Shown piece by piece: positions 26,053 to 34,071 of a DNA stretch of 64,000 nucleotides. The notes under the pieces were generated by a model, which searched no databases, was not told where the DNA came from, and saw only the letters and a list, made by a program, of their open reading frames with translations. The translations under genes were made by a program, and so were the position numbers. Each line of letters begins with the position of its first letter. The first letter of the stretch is position 1. Source of the stretch: Streptomyces abikoensis (lineage in GTDB: Bacteria > Actinomycetota > Actinomycetes > Streptomycetales > Streptomycetaceae); contig NZ_BMRT01000007.1 of the NCBI RefSeq assembly GCF_014648775.1, forward strand, positions 248,001-312,000, given 5' to 3'.

Positions 26053-27225
26053 ATGACCCCAGGCACGCGCAAGGCCGCTGTCGTCGGCGTCGCCCTCTCG
26101 GACTGCGGTCGTCTCGACGCGGTCACGCCCTACGCACTGCACGCCCAGGCCGCCCGCCGCGCCCTCGCCGACTCCGGACTCGACAGATCGCTGATCGACG
26201 GCTTCGCCTCCGCCGGACTCGGCACGCTCGCGCCCGTGGAGGTCGCGGAATACCTGGGGCTGCGGCCCTCCTGGGTGGACTCGACCTCGGTCGGCGGGGC
26301 GACCTGGGAGGTCATGGCCGCACACGCCGCCGACGCCATCGCCCAGGGGCACGCCGAGGTCGTGCTCCTCGTCTACGGCTCCACCGCCCGCGCCGACATC
26401 AAGGCCGGCCGGCGCACCGCCGCCCTGTCCTTCGGCACGCGCGGCCCCGCCCAGTTCGAGGCACCGTACGGGCACACCCTCATCGCCAAGTACGCGATGG
26501 CCGCACGCCGCCATATGTACGAGTACGGCACCACGCTGGAACAGTTGGCGGACATCGCCGTTCAAACCCGCGCCAACGCCTTTCACAACCCGTACGCCCT
26601 GTACCGCTCCCCCCTCACGGTCGACGACGTCCTCGGCGGACCGATGGTCGCCGATCCCTTCACCACGCTGCACTGCTGCGTACGCTCCGACGGAGGGTGC
26701 GCCGTCCTGCTGGCCGCGGAGGAGTACGTGCCGGACACGGCGAAGCCTCCCGTGTGGGTACTGGGCGCCGGAACCGCCGTCTCGCACGCGACGATGTCCG
26801 CCTGGGAGGACTTCACCGTCACCCCGGCCGCGCTCTCCGGCCGGAAGGCCTTCGCGCGCGCGGGCGTGACACCCCAGGAGATCGAGGTGGCGGAGCTCTA
26901 CGACGCCTTCACCTATATGACCCTCGTGACGCTGGAGGACCTGGGCTTCTGCGCCAAGGGCGAGGGCGGCGCGTTCGCGGCGAAGGGCAGGCTGACCATC
27001 GGCGGCGAGCTGCCCGTCAACACGGACGGCGGTGGCCTCTCCGCCTGCCACCCGGGCATGCGCGGCCTGTTCCTCCTGGTCGAGGCCGTACGGCAGTTGC
27101 GCGGCGAGGCGGAGGAGGCCCGCCAGGTGCGCAGGGCCCACGGCCGCCCTCCCCGGCTCGCCGTCGCCTCGGGGACGGGAGGCTGGTTCTGCTCATCGGG
27201 GACGGTCGTCCTCGCCCGCGAATAA
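26053..27225 (+). CDS. Thiolase-superfamily protein lacking the catalytic cysteine (Ltp2-like)
   Basis: A 390-residue thiolase-fold protein: KAAVVGVALSDCGRLDAVTP start, STSVGGATWEVMAAHAADAI where the thiolase nucleophile would be (Thr/Trp, no Cys), EVAELYDAFTYMTLVTLEDLG, and NTDGGGLSACHPGMRGLFLL with a CHPG signature. Thiolase relatives without the active-site Cys, such as Ltp2, work as retro-aldolases together with a DUF35 protein. A DUF35 gene ends 18 bp downstream on the opposite strand, so the pair is convergent rather than in an operon. The C-terminal tail is extended and basic. The start abuts operator E, and the transcript may be leaderless. Confidence 0.8.
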   Translation: MTPGTRKAAVVGVALSDCGRLDAVTPYALHAQAARRALADSGLDRSLIDGFASAGLGTLAPVEVAEYLGLRPSWVDSTSVGGATWEVMAAHAADAIAQGHAEVVLLVYGSTARADIKAGRRTAALSFGTRGPAQFEAPYGHTLIAKYAMAARRHMYEYGTTLEQLADIAVQTRANAFHNPYALYRSPLTVDDVLGGPMVADPFTTLHCCVRSDGGCAVLLAAEEYVPDTAKPPVWVLGAGTAVSHATMSAWEDFTVTPAALSGRKAFARAGVTPQEIEVAELYDAFTYMTLVTLEDLGFCAKGEGGAFAAKGRLTIGGELPVNTDGGGLSACHPGMRGLFLLVEAVRQLRGEAEEARQVRRAHGRPPRLAVASGTGGWFCSSGTVVLARE

Positions 27226-27242
27226 CCTGCCAGACCGACGGA

Positions 27243-27710
27243 CTACCCGCCCACCCCCTCCGGCCCAGCCGTCCTATCCGGCCCAGCCACCCCCTCCGGG
27301 CGGAAGACCGGCACCACCACCCCGGCGTCGGGCAGCCGCCGGTAGGCCACCCGCAGCCGCATGCCGATCCTCAGCTCCCCCTCGGGGCAGTCGACCACCT
27401 CGGTCGTCATGCGCGGCCCCTCGTCCAGGTCGACCACGGCGGCCGCGTACGGCAGGCGCGAGCCGAAGGGCGGCAGGTCGTTCCGGTGGACGACGGACCA
27501 GGTGTAGAGCGTCGCGCCCCCGCCCGCCTCCTCCCAGCCCGCGTCCGCGCTCCAGCAGTGCGGACAGAACTCCCGTGGGTAGTGGTGCGCCCGCCCGCAC
27601 CCGGCCGCGCGGCAGCGGCGTATCAACAGCCGTCCCTCTGCCGCGGCGTCCCAGTAGGGGCGCGTGAAGTCGTCGATCTCCGGCACATCCGCTCTCGCCG
27701 GTCGCGTCAA
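27243..27710 (-). CDS. DUF35 Zn-ribbon/OB-fold protein
   Basis: A 155-residue protein with a zinc ribbon (RCRAAGCGRAHHYPREFCPHC, split as CxxxxxC and CxxC near residues 33-53) and an OB fold (GATLYTWSVVHRNDLPPFG onward). It would bind acyl-CoA and partner a thiolase-like protein, most simply the Cys-less one encoded convergently at 26053-27225. Start is a TTG at 27710 with AAGGAGT 6 nt upstream. The last 25 residues are Pro/Gly/Val-rich and look disordered. Divergent from the NDP-forming ligase gene, sharing the double operator at 27761-27799. Confidence 0.8.
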   Translation of the reverse strand: MTRPARADVPEIDDFTRPYWDAAAEGRLLIRRCRAAGCGRAHHYPREFCPHCWSADAGWEEAGGGATLYTWSVVHRNDLPPFGSRLPYAAAVVDLDEGPRMTTEVVDCPEGELRIGMRLRVAYRRLPDAGVVVPVFRPEGVAGPDRTAGPEGVGG

Positions 27711-27760
27711 GGGGTACTCCTTCCCTCCACGTTCCGATCGTTCCGGTGCACACCCTGTTC

Positions 27761-27775
27761 CTGATGGACCATCAG
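27761..27775. promoter_or_regulatory. Shared catabolic operator, copy F
   Basis: CTGAT-GGACC-ATCAG, perfect arms of the CTGAT/ATCAG variant, 24 bp (centre to centre) from copy G, between divergent DUF35 and ligase genes. Confidence 0.75.
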
Positions 27776-27784
27776 CTCAGTAAT

Positions 27785-27799
27785 CTGACTTACCGTCAG
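27785..27799. promoter_or_regulatory. Shared catabolic operator, copy G
   Basis: CTGAC-TTACC-GTCAG, perfect arms, 34 bp upstream of the NDP-forming ligase start at 27834. Forms a tandem with copy F, the only double site seen. Confidence 0.8.
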
Positions 27800-27833
27800 C
27801 TTATCGGCCATTGAGCAGGAGTGGGCGAGAACG

Positions 27834-30059
27834 ATGCTCGGATCTACTCACGGCACACTCACCACCACCTCCCGTCCCGCCCGGGTGACGGCCTGCGGCC
27901 GCCACCCCGGCCCTGCTGTCCATGGCACGACCACCACCGGCGAGGACACCGACGTCAGCGGGCGCCCCCTCTCCTCGGACGTCCCCGACCTCGACCGGCT
28001 CTTCCGCCCCCGGACCATGGCCGTCATCGGCGCCTCCGAGACCGAGGGCAGGCCCAACACCGCCATCACCCGCCAACTCATCGACTGGGCCGGGCGTGTC
28101 GGCGCCCGCGTCCACCCCGTGCACCCCACCCGCACGACCGTGTTCGGCCTCCCCTGCCACGCCTCCGTCCGCGATCTCCCCGAGCGGATCGACCTCGCCG
28201 TCCTGCTCGTCGGCGACCCGGCCCCCGTGCTCGAGGAACTCAAGGAGACCCGGCCCCGGTTCGCCGTCGTCTTCGCCTCCGGCTTCGCCGAGACGGGCAC
28301 CGAGGGCGCCACCGCCCAGGCCCGGCTCACCGCCGCGCTCCAGGGCTCCGGCACCCGGCTGCTCGGCCCGAACACCAACCTGAACGCCTTCGAGCGCTTC
28401 CGCGACGACCTCGACGGCCCCGCCATCGCCCTGATCACCCAGTCAGGCCACCAGGGCCGGCCCGTCTTCGCCCTCCAGGAGCTGGGCATCCGGCTCTCCC
28501 ACTGGGCGCCGACCGGCAACGAGGCGGACCTGGAGTGCGCCGACTTCCTCTCCTACTTCGCCACCCGGCCCGAGGTCGGCGCCATCGCCGCCTATGTGGA
28601 AGGGCTCAAGGACGGCCGCGCGTTCCTGCTCGCCGCCGACCGGGCCGCCCGCCACAAGGTGCCCGTGGTCATGGTCAAGGTCGGCCGGACCGAGACGGGC
28701 GCCCGCACCGCCGCCACCCACACCGGCAAGCTCACCGGCGCGGACGACGTGGTGGACGCGGCCATGCGGCAGTACGGCGTGATCCGCGTGAACGGCCTGG
28801 ACGAGCTCCAGGACACCGCGGCCCTCCTCGCCCGCGCCCGCCCGCCGCGCGCCCAGGGCGTCGCCGTGTATTCGATCTCCGGTGGCACGGGAGCCCACTT
28901 CGCCGACCTCGCCTCCGCGGCCGGCCTCGACCTGCCCCTCCTCTCCACCGCGAAGCAGAACGAACTCCACCAGTGGATCCCCGGCTATCTGAGCGTGGCC
29001 AACCCCGTCGACAACGGCGGCCATCCCGTCGGTGACTGGCGCGGCCCGAAGATCATCGACGCGATCCTCGCCGACCCGTCCGTCGGCGTCCTCGTCTGCC
29101 CGATCACCGGCCCCTTCCCGCCCCTGAGCGACCGGCTCGCACGGGACCTCGTGGACGCGGCGGAGAAGACCGACAAACTCGTGTGCGTGGTGTGGGGCTC
29201 GCCCGTCGGCACCGAGGACGCCTATCGCACCACCCTCCTCGGCTCCTCGCGCGTGGCCACCTTCCGCACGTTCGCCAACTGCGTCACCGCCGTCCGCGCC
29301 TACCTCGACCACCACCGCTTCACCGACGGCTACCGCTCCCCCTTCGACGACGCCCCGCGCACCCTGTCCCCGTCCGCCCGCAAGGCGCGGGCGCTGCTGC
29401 GCCCGGGCGAGCAACTGAGCGAGCACGCGGCGAAACAGCTCCTGCGCGCGTACGGCATACGCGTACCCCGGGAACAGCTGGTGACCAGCGCCGCCGCGGC
29501 CGTCCGGGCGGCCGGCCAGATCGGCTATCCCGTGGTCATGAAGGCCTCGGGGCCGCGACTCGGCCACAAGTCGGAGCTCGGCCTGGTGCGGATCAGGCTG
29601 ACCTCGGCCAGCCAGGTCCGCGACACCTACCGGGAGCTGACCGAGATCGCCCGCTACGAGGGACTGCCACTGGACGGAGTGCTCGTCTGCCAGCTCGTCG
29701 ACCAGGGCGTCGAGATGACCGTCGGCATCACCCGCGACCCCCTCTTCGGCCCCACCGTGACGGTGGGCCTGGGCGGCGTCCTGGTGGAGGTCCTGGACGA
29801 CACCGCCGTACGCGTGCCACCGTTCGGCGAGGACCACGCGCGGGCCATGCTCGGCGAACTGCGCGGGCGGGCCCTGCTGGACGGCGTCCGGGGGGCTCCC
29901 CCGGCCGATGTGGACGCCCTCGTCGAGACCGTCCTGCGCGTCCAGCGCATGGCCCTGGAGCTGGGCGACGGCCTCGCCGGGCTGGACGTCAACCCGCTCG
30001 TGGTGCTGGAGCGCGGACAGGGCGCCGTGGCCCTCGACGCGCTGGCCGTCTGCCGTTGA
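27834..30059 (+). CDS. Acetate--CoA ligase family protein (NDP-forming acyl-CoA synthetase)
   Basis: A 741-residue protein with the acyl-CoA synthetase (NDP-forming) layout: CoA-binding domain (about 55-150, RPRTMAVIGASETEGRPN), succinyl-CoA-synthetase-like domains (about 190-470, containing GVAVYSISGGTGAHFADLA), and an ATP-grasp domain (about 520-741, GYPVVMKASGPRLGHKSELG). It would make an acyl-CoA with ATP cleavage to ADP. The phospho-histidine expected in the ADP-forming subfamily is not at a position I can assign. The first 45 residues are low-complexity Thr/Gly-rich and may not all be translated; an in-frame GTG lies later (V41). Operon with the next enoyl-CoA hydratase gene. Confidence 0.85.
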   Translation: MLGSTHGTLTTTSRPARVTACGRHPGPAVHGTTTTGEDTDVSGRPLSSDVPDLDRLFRPRTMAVIGASETEGRPNTAITRQLIDWAGRVGARVHPVHPTRTTVFGLPCHASVRDLPERIDLAVLLVGDPAPVLEELKETRPRFAVVFASGFAETGTEGATAQARLTAALQGSGTRLLGPNTNLNAFERFRDDLDGPAIALITQSGHQGRPVFALQELGIRLSHWAPTGNEADLECADFLSYFATRPEVGAIAAYVEGLKDGRAFLLAADRAARHKVPVVMVKVGRTETGARTAATHTGKLTGADDVVDAAMRQYGVIRVNGLDELQDTAALLARARPPRAQGVAVYSISGGTGAHFADLASAAGLDLPLLSTAKQNELHQWIPGYLSVANPVDNGGHPVGDWRGPKIIDAILADPSVGVLVCPITGPFPPLSDRLARDLVDAAEKTDKLVCVVWGSPVGTEDAYRTTLLGSSRVATFRTFANCVTAVRAYLDHHRFTDGYRSPFDDAPRTLSPSARKARALLRPGEQLSEHAAKQLLRAYGIRVPREQLVTSAAAAVRAAGQIGYPVVMKASGPRLGHKSELGLVRIRLTSASQVRDTYRELTEIARYEGLPLDGVLVCQLVDQGVEMTVGITRDPLFGPTVTVGLGGVLVEVLDDTAVRVPPFGEDHARAMLGELRGRALLDGVRGAPPADVDALVETVLRVQRMALELGDGLAGLDVNPLVVLERGQGAVALDALAVCR

Positions 30060-30088
30060 GGCATCGGGCATCACCGCCGCACCCCGCG

Positions 30089-30109
30089 CGGCCGGGCCGC
30101 GCCCGGCCG
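30089..30109 (+). terminator. Hairpin between ligase and hydratase genes
   Basis: CGGCCGGGC (30089-30097) with GCCCGGCCG (30101-30109), loop CGC, inside the 73-bp gap of a likely operon. It may reduce read-through or only affect mRNA processing. Confidence 0.4.
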
Positions 30110-30132
30110 CCCGTAGGACAAGGAGCTCCCCC

Positions 30133-31008
30133 ATGACGCTCTCCCCCCGTGAGACATCCCCCGGGCCCGGTGGACGCGGCGAACCGGACGGGTCCGCCGC
30201 GTCCACCGGATCCGCTGAGTCATTGGTACTGCACACCACTGACAACGGGGTGGCGTGGCTGACCCTCAACCGGCCCCAGGCACTCAACGCCATCACCCCT
30301 GACCAGCGCGAACACTTGATTTCCCACTTCGCGCGGGCCTCGGCCGACCCGGCCGTCCGGGCCGTGGTCCTCACCGGCACCGGCCCGGGTTTCTGCGCGG
30401 GCGCCGACCTGCGGACGGTGCCGGGAACGGCCCTCACCGACCGCGCCCCCGGCGATGTGGCCCGGACGATCCGGGACGGCGCACAGCGGCTCATCGGCGC
30501 GGTGCTGGACTGCGAGAAGCCCGTGATCGCGGCCGTGAACGGCACGGCCGCCGGGCTCGGCGCGCATCTCGCGTTCGCCTGCGACCTGGTCCTGGCGGCG
30601 GAATCGGCCCGTTTCCTCGAGGTGTTCGTCCGCCGGGGTCTGGTCCCCGACGGCGGCGGCGCGTACCTGCTGGCCCGCCTCGTGGGTCCGCGCCGGGCGA
30701 AGGAGCTGATGTTCTTCGGCGACGCGCTCTCCGCCACCGAGGCGGAACGTTTCGGCCTGGTCAACCGCGTCGTCGCGGACAAGGAACTGGACGAGATGGC
30801 ACGGGCGTGGGCCCGGCGGCTCGCCGACGGCCCGACCCGTGCCCTCGCCCTGACGAAACAGCTCGTCAACGCCTCGCTCGACGCCGATCGCGGCACGGCG
30901 TTCGCCGCCGAGGCGGCCGCGCAGGAGATCAACGCCACGACGGCGGACGCGGCCGAGGGCCTCGTCGCCTTCCTCGAACGCCGGAGCCCCGCGTTCCGCG
31001 GGCGGTGA
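30133..31008 (+). CDS. Enoyl-CoA hydratase
   Basis: A 291-residue crotonase-family protein. Motifs: LTLNRPQALNAITPDQREHL, LTGTGPGFCAGADLRTVPG (first oxyanion element), AAVNGTAAGLGAHLAFACDLVLAAES (second), then VRRGLVPDGGGAYLLARLVG with the acidic residue region of the hydratase active site, and a C-terminal LADGPTRALALTKQLVNASLD helix. The first 30 residues are a Gly/Ser/Pro-rich tail not seen in typical members. AAGGAG lies 9 nt before the ATG. Co-directional with the NDP-forming ligase, 73 bp apart. Confidence 0.9.
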   Translation: MTLSPRETSPGPGGRGEPDGSAASTGSAESLVLHTTDNGVAWLTLNRPQALNAITPDQREHLISHFARASADPAVRAVVLTGTGPGFCAGADLRTVPGTALTDRAPGDVARTIRDGAQRLIGAVLDCEKPVIAAVNGTAAGLGAHLAFACDLVLAAESARFLEVFVRRGLVPDGGGAYLLARLVGPRRAKELMFFGDALSATEAERFGLVNRVVADKELDEMARAWARRLADGPTRALALTKQLVNASLDADRGTAFAAEAAAQEINATTADAAEGLVAFLERRSPAFRGR

Positions 31009-31046
31009 CCGCCATGGCCACCGGCTCCCGCGCACGGGGTACCGAT

Positions 31047-31061
31047 CTCACACACCATCAG
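31047..31061. promoter_or_regulatory. Shared catabolic operator, copy H (weakest)
   Basis: CTCAC-ACACC-ATCAG, ending 5 bp before the flavin reductase ATG at 31067. It matches in spacing and arms less well than the other copies, so it is tentative. Confidence 0.4.
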
Positions 31062-31066
31062 TTTCA

Positions 31067-31744
31067 ATGGGGGCCATGATGGGACACGCCGGTATGGCGG
31101 ACGTCGCCCTGCGCTATCTGCGATCGGCCGGCTCACCCGCCCCGGCCGCCCCGCGCCTTCAGCCGCTCCCCCGCCCGGCCTTGCGGGCCGTACGAGCGGA
31201 CGAACCTCCTCCGCCGCACACGGAGGACTTCCGGACGGTGCTGGGGCATTTCGCCAGCGGAGTCACCGTGATCACGGCGCCCGGAGCGGACGGCGAGCCT
31301 CCGGCGGGCTTCGCCTGTCAGTCGTTCGCCTCGCTGTCCCTCGACCCGCCCCTGGTCGTCTTCATGGTGGGCCGTACGTCCACGACCTGGCCCCGCGTGG
31401 CCCGCGCGGGGGTCTTCTGCGTCAACATCCTGGGCTCCGGGCAAGGAACCCTCTGCCGAGGTTTCGCGGTGAGCGGCGCGCAAACGGCCGACAAGTTCGC
31501 CGGAGTTCCCCACACGCCCGCCCCGGCGACCGGTTCGCCCAGGATCGAGGGCGTGCCCGCCTGGGTCGACTGTGTGATCCACGCGGTGCACACGGCCGGG
31601 GACCACCTCATCGTCGTGGGGCGTGTGGCGGCCCTGGGGGAGGACGAGAACGCGGCGAGCGCGGGTCCCCTGCTGTTCCACCGGAGCGGCTTCGGCACCT
31701 TCGACGCGTTCGGGACGTACGACGAGCGGGCGTCCCGCCCCTGA
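31067..31744 (+). CDS. Flavin reductase family protein
   Basis: A 225-residue protein with the split-barrel flavin reductase domain from about residue 55: DFRTVLGHFASGVTVITAPG, GFACQSFASLSLDPPLVVFM, FCVNILGSGQGTLCRGFA, then HLIVVGRVAALGEDE and GPLLFHRSGFGTF. Such proteins reduce FMN or FAD with NAD(P)H, usually to feed a two-component monooxygenase (HpaC/HsaB style). A partner monooxygenase is not adjacent; the luciferase-like protein at 7388 is one possible client. The N-terminal 50 residues are Pro/Ala-rich. Start uncertain: ATGs at 31067, 31076 and 31079; none has a clear ribosome-binding site. Confidence 0.85.
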   Translation: MGAMMGHAGMADVALRYLRSAGSPAPAAPRLQPLPRPALRAVRADEPPPPHTEDFRTVLGHFASGVTVITAPGADGEPPAGFACQSFASLSLDPPLVVFMVGRTSTTWPRVARAGVFCVNILGSGQGTLCRGFAVSGAQTADKFAGVPHTPAPATGSPRIEGVPAWVDCVIHAVHTAGDHLIVVGRVAALGEDENAASAGPLLFHRSGFGTFDAFGTYDERASRP

Positions 31745-31775
31745 CGGGCGCGTCCGCCCTGTCGCGCCCCTGCGG

Positions 31776-32807
31776 TCACTTCTCCCGGTGCCTTTTCTTG
31801 TGCTTGACCACCTTCGTCAGCACGTAGCGCTTGCCGGAGCCGGGCTTGCCGATCTCGTGGAAGATCCGCGGCTCCTTCTCCGTGCCGATGACGCTCCAGT
31901 CGCGGGACAGCTCGCAGGAGCTGATCCGCATGGAGACGCCCTGTACCCGGCCGCCGTCCTTGACCGGCGTCCAGGTGCCGGAGCCGTCGCAGTCCTTGGG
32001 CCGGTCCTTGCCCGTGCCGTCCCAGATGAAGTTGTCGAGCCCCTCGGCGATCGCGTTGCCGTCCGAGTCCAGCTTGACCGTGCCGCCGCGGCCGTCCGTC
32101 CAGGTGCCGGCGAGGTCCGACCTGGTCAGGCGCGGCGGCTCGTACACGCTCACCAGGCCCGTGCCGTACGCCCCGGCGCCGAGCACGCCGACGACCAGCC
32201 AGGCCAGCAGTCCGTCACGCGTCACCCGGCGGGCCACGCTGCCGGACCGGCTTTCACGGACCTTGCGGGCGGCCGCCCGGCCGGCCAAGGCGGCGGGTAC
32301 CAGTGCGACCGTGAGGGCACCCCACCAGATGGGGTAGCTGAGCGGCCGCGCGAGGGAGAGGCTGCCGAGCGCGGCCACGCCGCCGAACACGACGACGGCC
32401 GCCGCGGCGACGGCGGTCGCGGCCCCGGCGGTCCACAGCGCGCTGTCGCTCCGCTTCCGGGCGCGTGCCGTCCGCCGGGCCAGCGTCAGCGCGGGCATGA
32501 CGGCGGCCGCGGTGACGAAGCCGCTGAGCAGCACGGTCAGCAGCAGGGCACCGAGGGCCACGGCGGCGATCAGGAGGGGTCCCTTGGGGAGCCCGTCGTG
32601 CTCCCGGGAGAGAAGGACGAGCACAGCGGCCGTCGCGGCGACGACGATCTCCGCGCAGAGCGTGGCCATCGAGGCGCAGAACGCGGCGCCGAACCCGTCG
32701 TCGCGCGGCGCCCGGTGCGGCGCTCCGCAGCACGGCCCGGACACGGCGTCCGTCGCCTCGTCCGGTGCCTCTTCCGCTATCGGGTGCGGCTCAGCCTGCT
32801 GTGTCAT
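31776..32807 (-). CDS. Membrane protein of unknown function
   Basis: A 343-residue protein I do not recognise. After a soluble N-terminus (about 1-40) there are roughly five hydrophobic segments (for example AEIVVAATAAVLVLLS, LLIAAVALGALLLTVLLSGF, TAVAAAAVVVFGGVAALG, WWGALTVALVPAALAG and LLAWLVVGVLGAGAYG). A C-terminal domain of about 110 residues with LAGTWTDGRGGTVKLDSDGNA and two cysteines resembles lipocalin-like or eight-stranded barrel domains. The tail KKRHREK is basic. ATG at 32807 with GAGAGGGG upstream. Placed inside the catabolic cluster between a flavin reductase and a dehydrogenase, with no operator of its own, so it may be unrelated. Confidence 0.7.
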   Translation of the reverse strand: MTQQAEPHPIAEEAPDEATDAVSGPCCGAPHRAPRDDGFGAAFCASMATLCAEIVVAATAAVLVLLSREHDGLPKGPLLIAAVALGALLLTVLLSGFVTAAAVMPALTLARRTARARKRSDSALWTAGAATAVAAAAVVVFGGVAALGSLSLARPLSYPIWWGALTVALVPAALAGRAAARKVRESRSGSVARRVTRDGLLAWLVVGVLGAGAYGTGLVSVYEPPRLTRSDLAGTWTDGRGGTVKLDSDGNAIAEGLDNFIWDGTGKDRPKDCDGSGTWTPVKDGGRVQGVSMRISSCELSRDWSVIGTEKEPRIFHEIGKPGSGKRYVLTKVVKHKKRHREK

Positions 32808-32970
32808 GTCAGCCCCTCTCTCCAAGAATGATTCCCCCAGAGGCCGCGAGGTTCCGTTCCGGCTTGGCCTGGATCCGGGCCTGAACGGCACGAAAGGCAC
32901 GGGCCAACCCCACACTCAGGCGACGGCCCGCGCAAGACCCACGGCGGGGATCACATGGAGGACGACCGGC

Positions 32971-34044
32971 TCACCGGTCGAAGGAGAGGACGCCCCGGGC
33001 CACCGCATGGTTGTTCATGTCGTCCATGGCCTGCGCGAACTCCTCGACGGGATGGATCCGGCCGACGAGTTCGTCGAGCATCAGGCGACCCTCCCGGTAC
33101 AGCCGGGCGTAGAGCGCGATGTCGTGCTGCGGCCGGGACGAGCCGTAGCGGCAGCCCAGGATCGACTTGTCCAGATAGAGGGACGAGACCGGGAACGACG
33201 CCTCCGCGCCAAGGGGCGGCACGCCCAGGAGGACCGCCTGGCCGTGCCGCCCGAGGAGGTCCACGGCTTGCCGGACGAGCCGGACGTCGCCGACGCATTC
33301 GAAGGCGTGGTCGGCTCCGGCGGGCAGGACCTCCCGGACGGCGGCGAGGACGTCGCGGCCGGCGGAGGCGTGGACGAAGTGCGTGGCGCCGAGGAGCCGG
33401 GCCGTCTTCTCCTTCGCGGGATGGGCGTCGACGGCGACGATCGGGGCGGCACCGGCGATCCGGGCCCCCTGCAGCACGTTGAGGCCGACCCCGCCCGCCC
33501 CGATGACGAGGACGGACTCGCCCTGGCCCACGCGGGCACGGTTGAGTACCGCGCCGACGCCGGTCAGGACTCCGCAGCCGAGGAGGGCCGCCGGGACCAG
33601 CGGGACGTCGTCGGGAATCCTGACGGCCTGGACGGCCTTGACGACCGTCCGCTCGGCGAAGACGGACGTGGCCGCGAAGTGGAACAGCCTCTCCCCGTTC
33701 CGCCGGAAGGGCCTGCCGGGCCTGCCGAAGGCGGCGCGGCACATGGCCGGCCGCCCCCGGTCGCAGTCGGCGCAGGCGCCGCAGGAGGCCAGAGTGGACA
33801 GAGCGACGTGATCGCCGGGTGAGACGTGCGCGACGCCCGGTCCGACGGCCTCGACCACGCCCGCGCCCTCGTGCCCGAGGACCACGGGGAGGGGATGCGG
33901 GATGGTGCCGTCGACGACCGCGAGATCGCTGTGGCAGAGGCCGGCCGCGGCGACGGCGACGAGCACCTCGCCGGGGCCCGGGTCCCGTACCTCCAGGTCG
34001 TCGACGAAACGCGGCCGCTCGCCGTCGAAGATGACGCCTCTCAT
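32971..34044 (-). CDS. Zn-dependent alcohol dehydrogenase (MDR family)
   Basis: A 357-residue medium-chain dehydrogenase. Catalytic-zinc region AAAGLCHSDLAVVDG and VLGHEGAGVVEAVG; structural zinc lobe SCGACADCDRGRPAMC; NAD-binding VLVIGAGGVGLNVLQGARIAGA. Would oxidise an alcohol to an aldehyde with NAD+. It is the last gene of the run SDR, acyl-CoA dehydrogenase, aldehyde dehydrogenase, alcohol dehydrogenase on the reverse strand (27 bp after the aldehyde dehydrogenase). Alcohol and aldehyde dehydrogenases side by side suggest that the pathway passes through an alcohol-to-acid step. Confidence 0.9.
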   Translation of the reverse strand: MRGVIFDGERPRFVDDLEVRDPGPGEVLVAVAAAGLCHSDLAVVDGTIPHPLPVVLGHEGAGVVEAVGPGVAHVSPGDHVALSTLASCGACADCDRGRPAMCRAAFGRPGRPFRRNGERLFHFAATSVFAERTVVKAVQAVRIPDDVPLVPAALLGCGVLTGVGAVLNRARVGQGESVLVIGAGGVGLNVLQGARIAGAAPIVAVDAHPAKEKTARLLGATHFVHASAGRDVLAAVREVLPAGADHAFECVGDVRLVRQAVDLLGRHGQAVLLGVPPLGAEASFPVSSLYLDKSILGCRYGSSRPQHDIALYARLYREGRLMLDELVGRIHPVEEFAQAMDDMNNHAVARGVLSFDR

Positions 34045-34071
34045 CAGTGGTGATCCTCTCCGGGGCAGGGC

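Noticed and set aside
34021..34050. TGACG-ATCAG pattern at the alcohol dehydrogenase start
   Set aside because: Wrong spacing for the catabolic operator and overlaps the start of the coding sequence; the gene is already in the SDR operon.
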